Shown: piece by piece, positions 10,535 to 21,900 of the stretch
Layout of the letters: every line of letters starts with the position of its first letter
Numbering within the stretch: the stretch's first letter is position 1
DNA from: Galeruca laticollis
Taxonomy: Eukaryota; Arthropoda; Insecta; Coleoptera; Chrysomelidae
Length of the DNA: 64,000 nt
Direction of reading: 5' to 3'
Assembly: GCA_963921935.1 (NCBI GenBank)
Contig: OY998178.1
Span: 198,494,862 to 198,558,861 of the forward strand
Position numbers and translations under genes: made by a program
The notes under the pieces: model-generated
Database searches by the model: none
Seen by the model: only the letters and a program-made list of their open reading frames with translations
Told to the model about the DNA's origin: nothing

Positions 10535-12538
10535 TCTAAGGAAATTGTGCACAATCTGGAACACCGTATAGGAGCTCAACCAAAGATCTTGAGCAGACTT
10601 GTAAGAAAATCCTACGTGTTATATTTCGGGTTCAAGGTTAGCGATCAAGACAAAACTTGGGCTCCCAAAAAATGCTGCCGCACTTGCTCAAGAACCTTAA
10701 CAGGGGTACAACACACATCTATGAACTTTGGAATGCTAATGATTTGGCGGGAGCCTAAGAATCCTGTTGATGATTGACACCTTTGCTTAATAAATATTCT
10801 GGGATTTTTTAATAAAAGCCAGCATAAAATAGTGTATCCTAATATCCCCTCAGCCATTAGACCTGTACCTCAAGACGCTTCTAGCATACCTCTTCCTAAG
10901 CCTCCAGAGAAATAGGACGAACCAGATACTTATGATTACACAGAGGAGCCAGGAGCCGGTCCAAATTTTGAAGAGGTAGTCATTTTCGAATGTAGTAGCT
11001 GCAAACAGTCACATGTTATACCTCAGGAAGAGCTCAATTATCTAGTTCGTGATTCAGATCTTCCCAAAAGAAAGGCAAAGCTGCTTGGATCTCGTTTGCA
11101 GCAGTGGAACCTTTTACAAAAAGTGTGAAAAGTTCAACGTTTCAGAAAAGGCAGTCTAGGCTGACTATATTTTTCTCAAAGGAAAATGACTTAGTTTACT
11201 GTCATGATATTCCAGCTTTAATGAATGAACTTGGCATTTCCTGTGTACCTACCGAGTGTCGACTATTTATTGACTCTTCGAACACAAGTCTAAAGGCAGT
11301 TTTGTTGTTGAATGGAAACGAACGGCCATCAGTTCCCGTTAGTGATGATGTAAATATGAAAGAAACATAGCAAAAACATGTACATATTATTCCAATGCAT
11401 AAAATACGAAGATCATAAGCGGAATATATGTGCCGATCTCAAATTTATTGCCCTGCTCACAGTACTACAGAGTGGCACAAAATATTGTTTTTTATGCGAA
11501 TGGGACAGCAGAGTCAGAAATCAACATTATTTAGTTAAAGATTGGCCGTTACGTGAAAACATTGTGCCCTGCCATAAAAGCGTCCTTATTGTAACCTTGT
11601 AGCGGTCGAACATATACACAACGCCTGTACCCCAATCTAGTCAGCAGCCAGCATTACGTGGAGGATACTTAGGAGCCCCGCGCGTAGATGGCGTACGAAG
11701 AATACTCTGAACAGAGACCTTACTGGATTCTATACCATCCGGCTACGGTAGATGTACAGTAAGCAAAATTGCTCCAACCTACGTGGACTGAGTAGTCAGC
11801 ACCACGGTTAAGTAGTGATTAAACGCTCCGTTATAAAATATTGTTTGTATATTCTTTTACGTTTAAGATTTAAACTATTATTTTAATTTATTGTAAATAT
11901 TATTGTGTTGATAATTATTATAATAAATATTTTAACACATTTACATCCTTAGTAGATCTGCAAAAAGTTGATTTACCAGGCAAAAGAGGTAAATTTTACC
12001 TCTTCTGCAAGTAAAAATAGGGCTTATAAAAAATGTTAAAACCCTTATATTGAGGAGGAAATGCGTTCCTTTATTTGAGACGGAAATTCCCGCGTATAAG
12101 TGAAGGAAATCTTAAAGAAGGAATCTTCGTTGGACCACAAGCACGGGAACTTTCTAAAGATCAAAAGTTTACAATCAGACTTTTGAGAATGGAAAAAGGA
12201 CATGCGATGCCTTCAAAAATGTATGTAGGAACTTCCTTGGTAACAACAAGTCGGACAACTACAAAGATCTAGTTGAAGAACTTATCCAGTCTTATAAAAC
12301 CTTGAGTTGCAATATGTCCATTAAGCTGTATTTTCTTCACTCCCATTTAGAATTATTCCCTGAAAATATGGTTGCAGTTTCAGACGAGCACGGCGAGAGA
12401 TTTTACCAGCAAATTGCTCAGATGGTGAAGCGCTACAGTGAAAAATGGACCCCAAATATGATAGCGGATTACTATTGCACCCTTAAACATGAAACCGATC
12501 TTGGCGAATACAGGCGAAAAAAGACAACCAAATAAATT
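10535..12538 (+). pseudogene. Decayed copy of an unassigned arthropod repeat-encoded family
   Basis: Fragments in order in shifting frames: YFGFKVSDQDKTWAPKKCC (about 10622), MIWREPKNPVDD then YPNIPSAIRPVPQ (about 10840), LLGSRLQQWNLLQK (about 11090), CRLFIDSSNTSLKAVLL (about 11260), NICADLKFIALL (about 11425), YCFLCEWDSR (about 11495), KEGIFVGPQARELSKD (about 12116), NMSIKLYFLHSHLELFPENM (about 12312), SDEHGERF (about 12380) and KWTPNMIADYYCTLK. I recognise this order from a widespread, mostly unannotated protein found in many copies in insects and some other invertebrates; I know no established function. Two acidic positions (FIDSS, CADLK) plus the Glu of SDEHGE would suit a DDE/RNase H-like core and the CFLC motif a metal knuckle, but that is inference. 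At least five shifts or stops and an inserted LTR show it is dead. Confidence 0.65.
11598..11945 (+). mobile_element. Solo LTR, about 348 bp
   Basis: The block TGTAGCGGTCGAAC ... CACATTTACA interrupts the unassigned gene: the frame reads ...SVLIVTL up to 11597 and resumes with VDLQKVDLPGKR right after the block. Exact CCTT occurs at 11595-11598 and 11947-11950, consistent with a 4 bp target duplication (boundary ambiguous by one base with the TG...CA ends). The right third is AT-rich with TATAATAAATATT. Ends and size suit a Gypsy-type LTR left after recombination. Confidence 0.7.
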
Positions 12539-13765
12539 TTATCATTGTATTTATCTTTATTTGATACAATAAAAAGTATATTTTTATTATTGCTTATAAA
12601 TTGTGAGTTTTATATTCTCCCTTATCTAAAAACTTATGGGTGATATGGAGAAACCGAATGCAGATAGAATTCAGTACAGCACAGTAAACGCAAGAAACCC
12701 ACAAAAAATTTGGAGAGCGACATAAAAAAGTTTCAAAATGTAGTAATTTGTACTGACTTATTAGATTTTCCCTGTTGCTTGGCCTATATACCGTCAAAAT
12801 TTTGATTATAAAAATATTCATTTTCAAAAAAATAGGTGTTTTTATTATTGACTGAATTGTTGTTGAATATAGAATAATTAATTGAGAATTAAAATAGTTT
12901 ACAATTATGAAAACATAATAACCCCCAATAAGGTATAATGTTCCAGAATTTTCTATCACACGTATTTGTGCTATTCGGAATACCTGTTTGATTGAAAAGT
13001 CCAAACCGCTGTCAACGTGTAATTATTAATCGGAATGAAACCATCATTTGATGGAAATCGTTATTATATATAGTAGAAAATGATGTTTTAATATTTAAAA
13101 ACTTCCATAACAGAGTAGCGCTACCAGACTAGCTATTAGTTTACAAATTACATCAACCCAACAATTAATTAAATTAAAAATAGATAAAAGTGATGATAAA
13201 ATGAGTTATTAGTTGACATGTAGTCTTATTACTGGGCTATATATTAGATATAGGTAATTTATCTCAACTCATAATAGACCAGGCTACTTATTTTTTCCCG
13301 ATTTAAAACAGGGAGGGGCAGAGTAACTTGATTATTTGAATTTACTCGGAGAAGGGCAGGTACAGTCGAAAGAGTAAGTAGTAAAATTTTATGTCGCTTG
13401 TTTCAATGAGCATCATGTAGTAAACGAAGGTGCAAACTGCGTCCTTTTCAAAGCGTATTTTATTGATAGTCGCTCGATTATAGCCACGCATCGTGCGTTT
13501 CGTGGAGTTGCAGGTTGGCAGTAGATTGTTTAATGGGCATACAATTTCTGGTAAACATGTGATACTGTTGTTTGGTTTTCTGCTAATTCTGTGAGACGGA
13601 TCCTCCAAAAATAAGATTTCATCTTTAGAAATGAAGTGTGGTGCTTAATCCAAGTAATTTTGTTGCTCGAGGAAATTGATGTGAAGCGCTTCTTTTATTT
13701 TCTTCAGTGATGAGCATCGATACTATAAAGTTAGATATCGATACTATAAAGTTAGAGTCGGCAAA
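12539..13765. other. No gene; small tandem duplication near 13.72 kb
   Basis: AT-rich. At 13717-13757 the 20-base unit ATCGATACTATAAAGTTAGA is present twice in tandem (second copy slightly altered at its edge). A weak minus-strand frame at 12594-13004 has no family resemblance. Confidence 0.4.
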
Positions 13766-14032
13766 ATGTTCTCACAAGATAGACTAGAGGAAAGTGGAGT
13801 ACTACAGGGCTCAGTATTTGGCCCTTTGCTTTTTACCGTTTTCACCAGTGATCTTACTTACTACGTCTCAAGCAAAATATTTTTCTATGCTGACGACACA
13901 AAAATCTATGCTAATCGAATCACCAACCAGCGAATCCTCGAGGAAGATTTGGTCTCTAGCTCAGTGTGGTGCTCTGACTGGATTACTAGTAAATGTGGAA
14001 TGGATCTGACAATTTATGGATTACTGGCATAA
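13766..14032 (+). pseudogene. LINE reverse-transcriptase fragment (palm motifs)
   Basis: An 88-residue frame with SGVLQGSVFGPLLFTVF (RT motif 4 region, normally SGVPQGSVLGPLLF) and FFYADDTKIYANR (the catalytic YADD). It is a short piece of a non-LTR retrotransposon RT, of the type with YADDTK found in CR1/Rex/jockey-like groups. Both ends stop abruptly and no endonuclease or thumb region is adjacent, so it is a fragment embedded next to the piggyBac relic. Confidence 0.8.
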
Positions 14033-14085
14033 GCAGAAACCATTGACTACTTCTTGATTTTCTCACGAACGATATCATAAATATA

Positions 14086-15243
14086 ATGGTTGACGAAACT
14101 AATTTATTTGCTACGCAAAGGATTGCTGAAGCCGAAGATATTTCTTATTCTTCACGTCTACATATTTGGAATCCAACAGATGCTACTGAAATGAAGAAGC
14201 TTCTGGGTTTGCTTGGTTGGATGGGTGTAGTGAAAGTTCCAGAACTTCGCGATTATTGCTCTAAAAATAAAATATTTGCGTTTGATGTCCCAAAAAATGT
14301 AATGACAAGAAATCGCTTTGAAATCCTATTGAGATTTTGGCATTTTGCAAACAATGATGAAGCAGTTCCAGGTGATAAAATATACATGATAAACAAAAAT
14401 TTTAATTGGACTGTAAATAATTTCAAGGGGCTGCTTATCCCAGTTGACAAGATATACATAGGCGATGCAATGGTTCCCTTCAGAGGTAGACTCAGCTTTC
14501 GCCAATACCTACATTAAAACAAAAGACGCCGCTATGGAATAAAACTTTACAAATTGTGTACGTCAAATGGATATACTTAGGAAGTCCATATATACGAAGG
14601 AAAAGACCCGAGTAGAAATAAAAAAGAGTCAGCTACACAAAATGTTGTTTTGAACCTGGTAATGATGGACCTACTAAATGATGGACGCACGGTATATGTG
14701 GATAATTTTTACACCAGTGTACCACTAGCTTACACATTACTCAATAAAAAGATACATCTGGTGGGAACCTTACGATAAAAACGAAAATATATCCCCAAAG
14801 CAATAAGCCAAGCCAAACTAGCGAAGGGTGGCCTTATTGCCAAAGAAAGTCCCGAAGGAGTAACAATCGCAAAGTGGAAGGATCAAAAATATGTTCAAAA
14901 CCTGTCAACGTGTCATTGAGGTACGGAAACAATCAAACCAAAAGCTGTTGTAGATTACGATAATGGTAAATCGCCTGTTGTCGTCAGTGACCAGCTTGCA
15001 TCTTATAACGCTGCTCTAAGGCAGTGTAATAAATGGTACAGAAAACTAATAATCGATATGTTATAGGGAACATCCCTTGTGAATTCTTATTTATTGTATA
15101 CACAATTTAGACAAAAAGCTATTTTGTCTTTGACAGAAGATAACGAAGAAACCGATGTTCCCGCCAAAAGAAAACGGACAGCTACTCATCATTTGATTAC
15201 ACATGAACAAAAACAGATGGCTAGATGTGTAAACTGCTATTGA
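14086..15243 (+). pseudogene. piggyBac-like transposase, decayed
   Basis: Cut-and-paste transposase relic (DDE_Tnp_1_7 type). The first frame (14086-14517) carries LLGLLGWMGVVKVPELRDYC, NVMTRNRFEILLRFWHFANN and MVPFRGRLSFRQY, typical of the piggyBac core. Later frames give KLYKLCTSNGY (about 14545), LLNDGRTVYVDNFYTSVPLA (about 14680, containing the second catalytic Asp) and LASYNAALRQCNKWYRK (about 14995). At the first catalytic site, where the family has IDEAM, this copy reads IGDAM, so the Asp is lost. It has stops at about 14515, 14775, 14918, 15064 and ends at 15241 where a different transposase fragment begins, removing the Cys-rich tail. Confidence 0.85.
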
Positions 15244-15570
15244 TGGAAAAGTCATTACAGAAAGATGGCGCTACTAGCCATCCTGCTAATATTTCGATTG
15301 ACTTGCTGAAATTAGCATTTACTGGTCGCTTAATTAGCAGATATGGCGATATTCCTTGGCCTGCCTGTTCGCCATGACTTTTTTTCAGTGGGATTATTCA
15401 AAGTTTAAGGTTTTTGAATCAAACCCACCCAGAACTAAGAACGAATTGAAAGGGTGAATCCAACATGAAATCAACAACATTCCGTTGGATATGCTACGCA
15501 GAGTCATGGAAACCTTCACCAAAAGACTTCAAGAATGTGTTCGAAATGACGCCATCTCACGAAGATAATT
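15244..15570 (+). pseudogene. 3' fragment of a Tc1/mariner-type transposase
   Basis: Broken frames read KVITERWRY, a SRYGDIPWPAC-like piece, then KVFESNPPRTKNELKG, IQHEINNIPLDMLRRVMETF and KRLQECVRND. In related elements the order is (W)PARSPDL..DFFLWG, KVF..P.T..ELK, I..EI..IP..MLRRVM.NF..RL..C. It is therefore the C-terminal quarter of a DDE_3-type transposase; the third catalytic residue is in a damaged stretch. It abuts the truncated piggyBac relic and probably truncated it. Confidence 0.65.
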
Positions 15571-16885
15571 TACAAAAAAATTTCATATTGCTTCATTAAT
15601 TTCCACTATTTTTTATTACATTTGTTTAAAAAAAATGAATAAATAGTAATAACTAAAACTTTTTTTACTAATTCTGCCGTTTCACAGCCGGACTCTGTAT
15701 TTAATACACAATAATAATAATATCTTTTGCTTTGCAAAATTGAATGTTAAACCTTTGGTACCTGCTTTACTGTCTAGTTGAATAAAATCCCCTTTATTAT
15801 TTCACCGTAAAGCTTTTAGTATTTGAATATTTTGTAGGCGCGTGCTGACAATTTTCATTTATCACTCAAATCTTGACCCATAATTGACTAGGTTTTAACT
15901 TGTTTGAAAATTTCAAGGTTATAATTTACACATAGTTCTTCAGAGAGATGGCATTATAGACCATAAGTAAACAACTGCTTACAGGAGATTGAAGATCTCC
16001 CTGAGTAGCTGATACCAGTCATGGTTCCTTTAACATGAATTAATTTAACTGCCTTGATTTCATTACAAGAAAAATTTCTTAGTCATTTGTTGCAGTAAAT
16101 ATGAGATAATGTGTGTCCCTAATTTTCATGTTCAGATACACTACTGACATAAATAAAGCTGTATTAGGTTTTTCTGACATCTGAACTCATTTATCTGGCA
16201 TATTGTATCAATCTTGCGGTGAGAATATAGGACTTCAGATTTATAAATATCGATAAAAATGCACTCAAAAAATTGGTAACACCTACAGTGGTTCATATTA
16301 AAACATATTGATATAACTTTTGATTGGTCTTCTAGAACATTATCTCATTGACACTAGAGCCACTATATCTACTTCTTAATAATAATAATAGTTGTTTATA
16401 AAACGAAAATAAATTATTATTATATAAAGAAGCTATTCGACAAATTCTGAAATATGAATATCAAGCGTTCTCCTATGCTCCAGAAACGTTGTTTCTAAAA
16501 CTAAAACTAAACAATAATTGTTCACGGAGAAGCCGAGATCTACACAATAAGATATTTTATAATTCAGAATTGGAAGTGTTATTAACATTAACTAACGTCT
16601 TCCCTTCTTAGGGACGTTACATTGAAAAGAGTTAGAGTTAATCCTAAACCGAAGGACGGGCTACTCTATCTACCTCTATTCAACGAATTGGATAGTCAAT
16701 GAATCCAAAATTTTACTATTATTCTTTCATTCTCCCCAATACGGAAGTGCCACTTTCGATTTTGATAAGGCAAATGAAAGCGAAAGTAAAATTACAATTA
16801 TAGTATGTTCCAGAAAGATTTAAAGGTAAATGTCGATTTGCATGACACGAGTCTCTGTATCTTCAACCGTTTCTTGATTTTCGTT
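15571..16885. other. No gene seen
   Basis: AT-rich with a short AAT run near 16377. Nothing recognisable on either strand. Confidence 0.4.
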
Positions 16886-16957
16886 TTACTGAATCTGTAT
16901 CGATTTTTTGGGAATGATTTTATTAACAACTTCTATTTTATGGTTCATAGAGTCTAC
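16886..16957 (-). pseudogene. C-terminal tail of the interrupted tyrosine recombinase
   Basis: Immediately left of the mariner, the minus strand reads VDSMNHKIEVVNKI followed by a short tail and a TAA. In Crypton-like recombinases the catalytic Tyr region is followed by a segment of the type (E/D)DS..NK...ANKI, so this is likely the piece cut off from 18233-18996 by the mariner. The catalytic Tyr itself is not visible, and the frames on the two sides differ by one base. Confidence 0.5.
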
Positions 16958-16959
16958 TA

Positions 16960-18231
16960 TACGAGGATGTAATGATATCTAGTTAGCCTCGACCAGTTCC
17001 ACGCATAAACAAAATATTGCGTTACCATAGCAACGAACAATAACTTATTAGAAGTGTCATTGTAAAGATTGACGTCAAAAAAGTAAACCAGAGTCACGCA
17101 ATAAATTAAAATTGTGAAAATCGAAAAATTGGAGTATCGAGCCATCATCAAGTACTTGTATTTAAAAGGGTTAAGAGGTAAGCAGATTTACGAAGATATG
17201 CTTAATACCCTTGGTGATCAATGTACTTCGTATGCGACCGTGAAAAATTGGACTGCAAGCTTCAAAAGAGGTACATTTTCCATTGAAGATGATGACCGAT
17301 CGGGAAGGCCAGTTTCTGTGTCAGTCCTGAAAATATCGATGCAGTTCATGATATGATTTTATCAGATCGTAGAATTGGGCTAAAACGGGAATCTGAAGCA
17401 CTGAATATTTCATACGAACGCGTTCATCATATAGCTCGCGTCAATTTGGACATGACAAAAATTGCTGCAAAATGGATCCCCAAATGTTTGAAGGTTGACC
17501 AAAAGCGTGCAAGGGTAGAAGCATCGCGTTCGATTATTGCTCGATTTGAAAACGATGTAGACTTCTTAAACCGAATTGTTACTATGGATGAGACTTGGGT
17601 ACATATCTACGATCCAGAAACAAAGCAACAATCAATGGAATGGCGACACTCTGGTTCTCCAAGACCTAAGAAGTTTGGTGTCCAAAAATCTGCTGGAAAA
17701 GTTCTTGCTTCAGTTTTTTGGGATTGCCATGGAGTAATCATGATTGATTTTTTAGATAAAGGTAGAACAATAACTGGAGATTACTGTTCGACATTAATGA
17801 CCACTCTACGGAAAAAAATTAAAGAGAAAAGACGCGGAAAGCTATCCAAAGGTGTTTTGTTTTTGCAGGACAACGCCCCTGCACACAAATCTCAAGTTGC
17901 CATGCAAAAAATTCGTGATTTAGGGATTGAATTACTAGAACACCCCCCTTATTCACCAGATTTGGCTCCGTCCGACTATCATCTCTTTCCTCATCTGGAA
18001 AAAAGTTTAAAAGGTCGTAAATTTTCTTCCAACGAGGAGGTAATAAAAACTGTAGAGGTCTGGTTTGCAGAGCAAGAAGAAACATTTTTTTGAAAGGTCT
18101 AGAGACGTTGCAGGTTCGCTGTAATAAATGTATCCAATTAGAGGAGAATATGTTGAGTAATAAAATATTTTGACATTGAAATTTTGTTTGGTTCTATAGT
18201 AGGCTAAGAATGTTTCAATACATCCTCGTAT
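16960..18231 (+). mobile_element. mariner (DD34D) element, about 1.27 kb
   Basis: The ends are inverted repeats: left TATACGAGGATGTAATGA and right, inverted, TATACGAGGATGTATTGA, with similarity continuing to TTAGCCT about 32 bp in. TA bases border both ends, as for a TA target duplication. The length is the usual 1.3 kb. The interior holds one transposase on the plus strand. It is inserted within a tyrosine recombinase relic. Confidence 0.9.
17114..18180 (+). pseudogene. mariner transposase, DD34D, frameshifted twice
   Basis: The first frame (17114-17356) has the N-terminal HTH with AIIKYLYLKGLRGKQIYEDM and RSGRPVSV. The second (17353-18093) has the rest: WIPKCLKVDQKRARVE, TMDETWVHIYDPETKQQS (first Asp), FLQDNAPAHKSQ (second Asp) and PPYSPDLAPSDYHLFP (third Asp). 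I count 34 residues between the second and third Asp. Frame 1 is lost where the family has VPEN (bases at about 17325 read GTCCTG where GTCCCTG would keep frame). Near the end a run of seven T (about 18085-18091) is one base short, giving an early stop after EEQETFF-like EEETFF; the out-of-frame remainder KGLETLQVRCNKCIQL follows. The core and catalytic triad are intact. Confidence 0.9.
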
Positions 18232-18232
18232 A

Positions 18233-18996
18233 TCCTTCCGTCATAACTGACGACTTTTCATATCTAATATATCCACGTCCGGGATATTGGGCAATAATGT
18301 AGAAGTCGTGCTGCGATACGAGTGGCCGGTGTACTCATTTGGGTTTGGGATGTTGACAAATCTGGCTATGATTTCTGCAATTTTATATTTTCCAACTACC
18401 TGATTTACACATCTTCCACGCTCATACCGATAAAAGAAGCGCTCATCTTGACCTTTTTGTGGCCGGAGTTGCATGTAACAATCAACAAATGCTACACAAT
18501 CTTTTGTGACTACAAATCTTCTATGACATTGTTTTTTGTAGTGAGAATCTGGACCAACATGAGACAATTTTATATTCCACATCCTACACTTTTAGATTAT
18601 ATAGCACGTCAGCTCGACATCCCACCTTTTCAACAAATATATTTCATCTTGAAGCTCTAACAAAAACTTTGAAACTTCATCCTTAATAAATACTTGAGAC
18701 TTTCGATGCTGATACACATCATTTCGTCTTTTTATAAATGCCTTTAAGCGATTAAATTTCGTTATATCCTGATTTTTATTTATAGAAATAGTCAACTTCA
18801 GCATAAAGTATTCTGACCATATTGTAGCAGGCGATAAAGTTTTTGATTTTTCTAGGAAAAATGCCAATAACACATCTTCAGTTATTGTAGAAACATCATT
18901 CGTTGCACACCTTTCGTAAGTTTGATTATACCGACCTTTGGATTTGTCCGACAACAAACTTCTGCACGCAATATTTGCTGTTTCTTTAACGAAATT
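18233..18996 (-). pseudogene. Crypton-like tyrosine recombinase, split by a mariner
   Basis: Site-specific recombinase of the tyrosine (phage-integrase fold) type that is multicopy in insect genomes. The upstream frame (18957-18592) has LLSDKSKGRYNQTYERC, a SAM-like N-terminal domain (SPATIWSEYFMLKLT) and VSKFLLELQDEIYLLKRWDV. The downstream frame (18582-18241) has VVTKDCVAFVDCY, LRPQKGQDERFFYRY, IARFVNIPNPNEYTGHSYRS and STLLPNI. GHSYRS supplies the H-x-x-R catalytic pair. A shift or small deletion near 18587 removes the region expected to hold the first catalytic Arg. A stop at 18241 and the mariner insertion remove the Tyr end, whose tail lies at 16886-16957. Confidence 0.75.
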
Positions 18997-21900
18997 TATG
19001 TTAATTTATAACAGACAATTGGTAACACTTAAAATCGTTCATATTTAAAATGGTGATATAAAAGCTTTATATCTAAAATATATTGGTATAGTATCTTATG
19101 TGTGAGGAATAAAGGAACTGTATTAATATATTCAATATCTGCTTGTTCTTCTAAAACATAATTTCGTTGACAGAATGCATAATCATTCTACCTACCGAAT
19201 TAAATACGTAAGGTAGGTAGCCTGTTCCATCTACTAAGATAAAGTCATCCCTATTATATACTACTATTAAGTCATTATTTCCCGAAACCAAAAACCTCAT
19301 AAATAAATTAATTAAAAGTGGCGCTTTTAAAATAACTTATTACTATGAAAAAACTTCAAGCATGCGTATAAAATGAATAACTAAGCTTTTTTTTGTACAT
19401 CGCACGTCATTAGCCTCGAGTAAGTTGTATAGGTACGTTTAAAATTGCATACGGCCACTCATAAAATTACATAATAACGAAGTCACCTGGTATACGTAGA
19501 TTCTTAATATAATGTTCATGTACACACGAAAACTTTTTTCTTATTTAAGTTTCAGGAAGTGTGGAAGTCTGATATTACCGTTGTGGTAGTCACGAATTGG
19601 CATGTCAAATTACACGTGGACGCAGGGACGTCTCACTCCCATTTAGTCATTACTAACAACGGAAATAGGATGACTTGGAAAATACGCTGATCGCAGCGGT
19701 CGTGATTAATTGATAGACACGAAATTAAAATTTTTACTAATAAAGTGATGTTCAATAAATGCAATTGAATAAATAATATACAATAAACACAATGTATTTT
19801 GCAATAACAAATTGCATATCACTTAAATTCAAATTAAAACATGCATAAGAATAAAAAGATATCAAAAAGTGCCAGAAGCATCTCTTTGGGGAGACAATTT
19901 CGAAACAACTTTATAAAAAGATGAGTTACTATCACTATACCATGCGAGGAAGATTGTAGCATTATAAAAATACAATCAATTTATTTATTGTATGTATTTA
20001 GGGTTGCCTATTGGCAGTAGAATAATATTGTCCGTTTCTGGTATACAACTGTTTATACACAGTCTGGTATAGCTGGTTGTCTAAGCGGGTTATCTTTGTT
20101 TTATGATATATCTTTGAAATATTGGAATTTCGATAATAAAGATTAGTCTTTGGTGTAATATTTTTAATAATCTGTTATCTGTAATTTACAAATCAATGAC
20201 TATTCCAGCATTTTTTGTTTGGCTGTTATTGGTAGCAATCGCTGTCAAATTAGCTGTCGAAACTATTAATTTCCGGCTCTTTCAACTTCACATGCTCGGG
20301 AATGGTTGAAGTAGTTACACGTTCAATTTTTGATTTGTGGTTCTTGCCTTCCCACAAGTCAAAGGCATGGTAATGGTTGATTAGATTTATTGCCTTTTAT
20401 TTACCTTGTAACCTTACCTTGCTGTTGTTACTCCAAGAAGCGAGGTTACATTGCCAAAGGTTCGCTTTTCGCCGGAGAGCATAAGGTCGTGAGTTAGTGA
20501 GGAATATTTGAAAGCGTATCCTTTATTATTTTTTAAGGCGCCACTTGATTAGTAGGATATTCAAGAAATTTACTGATTAATCAAGAAACCAATAATGAAA
20601 AAGATTAGCTATTGTAACTTTTCAAATATGTTATTTATGTCGTTTTGCTTTTACGTTTGTGAATCAAATAAAACACATTGTTGCCAATGAAACAGTTTAA
20701 TTAAATGGATGGTACCTTGAACATATGTTGTAATAACCTGTCTCAAAAATATGAGGTGATCAACTCTATTTATGAAATTATGAGTTATCAATGATTGGTT
20801 AATTTAAAATGTTTAACAATTTCTAATGTTATCAACTAACTGATATCATAATATACAATACTCTAAATCTTTAGCAACACGTAAATGGTATACCAGTTAC
20901 CGCTTTACAACTGTAATAATTAACCATATACAACCAAGTAGGTCAAAAGTATCTCTAATATAATAAGATTAAACTGAAATATAATTTCAGGGCGGTAAAC
21001 ATTAACAAAGTTGATATTTCAACTCTAAAGAATTGAAAGAATGTAATGTTAAAATTGTGAATTTGATAGACGTCTTTATAAAAATGTGAAGTTACTAAAT
21101 GGTAGAAAATAAAAGTTAATGTGTCATTAAACGTTAAAAAATGAAGTTATAAAATGAATAATTTGCTCAAAGTTCAGATAAAAACAAATAAAACTTTAAA
21201 TGTTTCTTGCGGTTAGTGTCCAAACTATTAGACGTCAATTGGCTTAATTGACAAGCAACATCCGACTTATGGAACAAGATTCAGCCATGCGGTTAATAAT
21301 CGTTGTTCATGATGAAATTATTCGGCAGTTGTCACCAACAAACATAAGTCCAGCCTCGTCCTTTGAACTGGAAACGCCGTTAGAAGCTCTTGCCGCTCCA
21401 TAACGTTAATCGCAATCCGAGGTACGAAACGTCTCTACAACCCTGGACGGAGAACATTAGCCTGTCAGCTATCCCTACGAGAATATATACCATACAGGAA
21501 TCATCCGAAATTGAGGGTTCTTAAAATCTGTACTTGATCATCCTATCATTGATCACCATCACCCATAAAAACTATCAAACCATATTCAATTGGCAAAAAT
21601 ATTGTAAAAACTGCTTATAAAAAACTATGCAGTATAGAAAAAAACCATAAAAAGAAATTGGGGGTTATAGCCGTGAAAATATATACAAGATGAAAGCTTA
21701 CCTTGTTATCAAGGGTTTTTCACCACTATAGTTCCCAAAATAAATGGATTAAACCATGTGCCACCGGCCATTTTGTATACTCACGACTTGTCCTCATTGA
21801 TACCCAACTTAACCATTCAAGAGGTATCAGACAAGTGATTTCAACAATTTTCGCTTCCCTTTACCACGGACACTTATGATCAGTGTTACCAATGGCAGTC

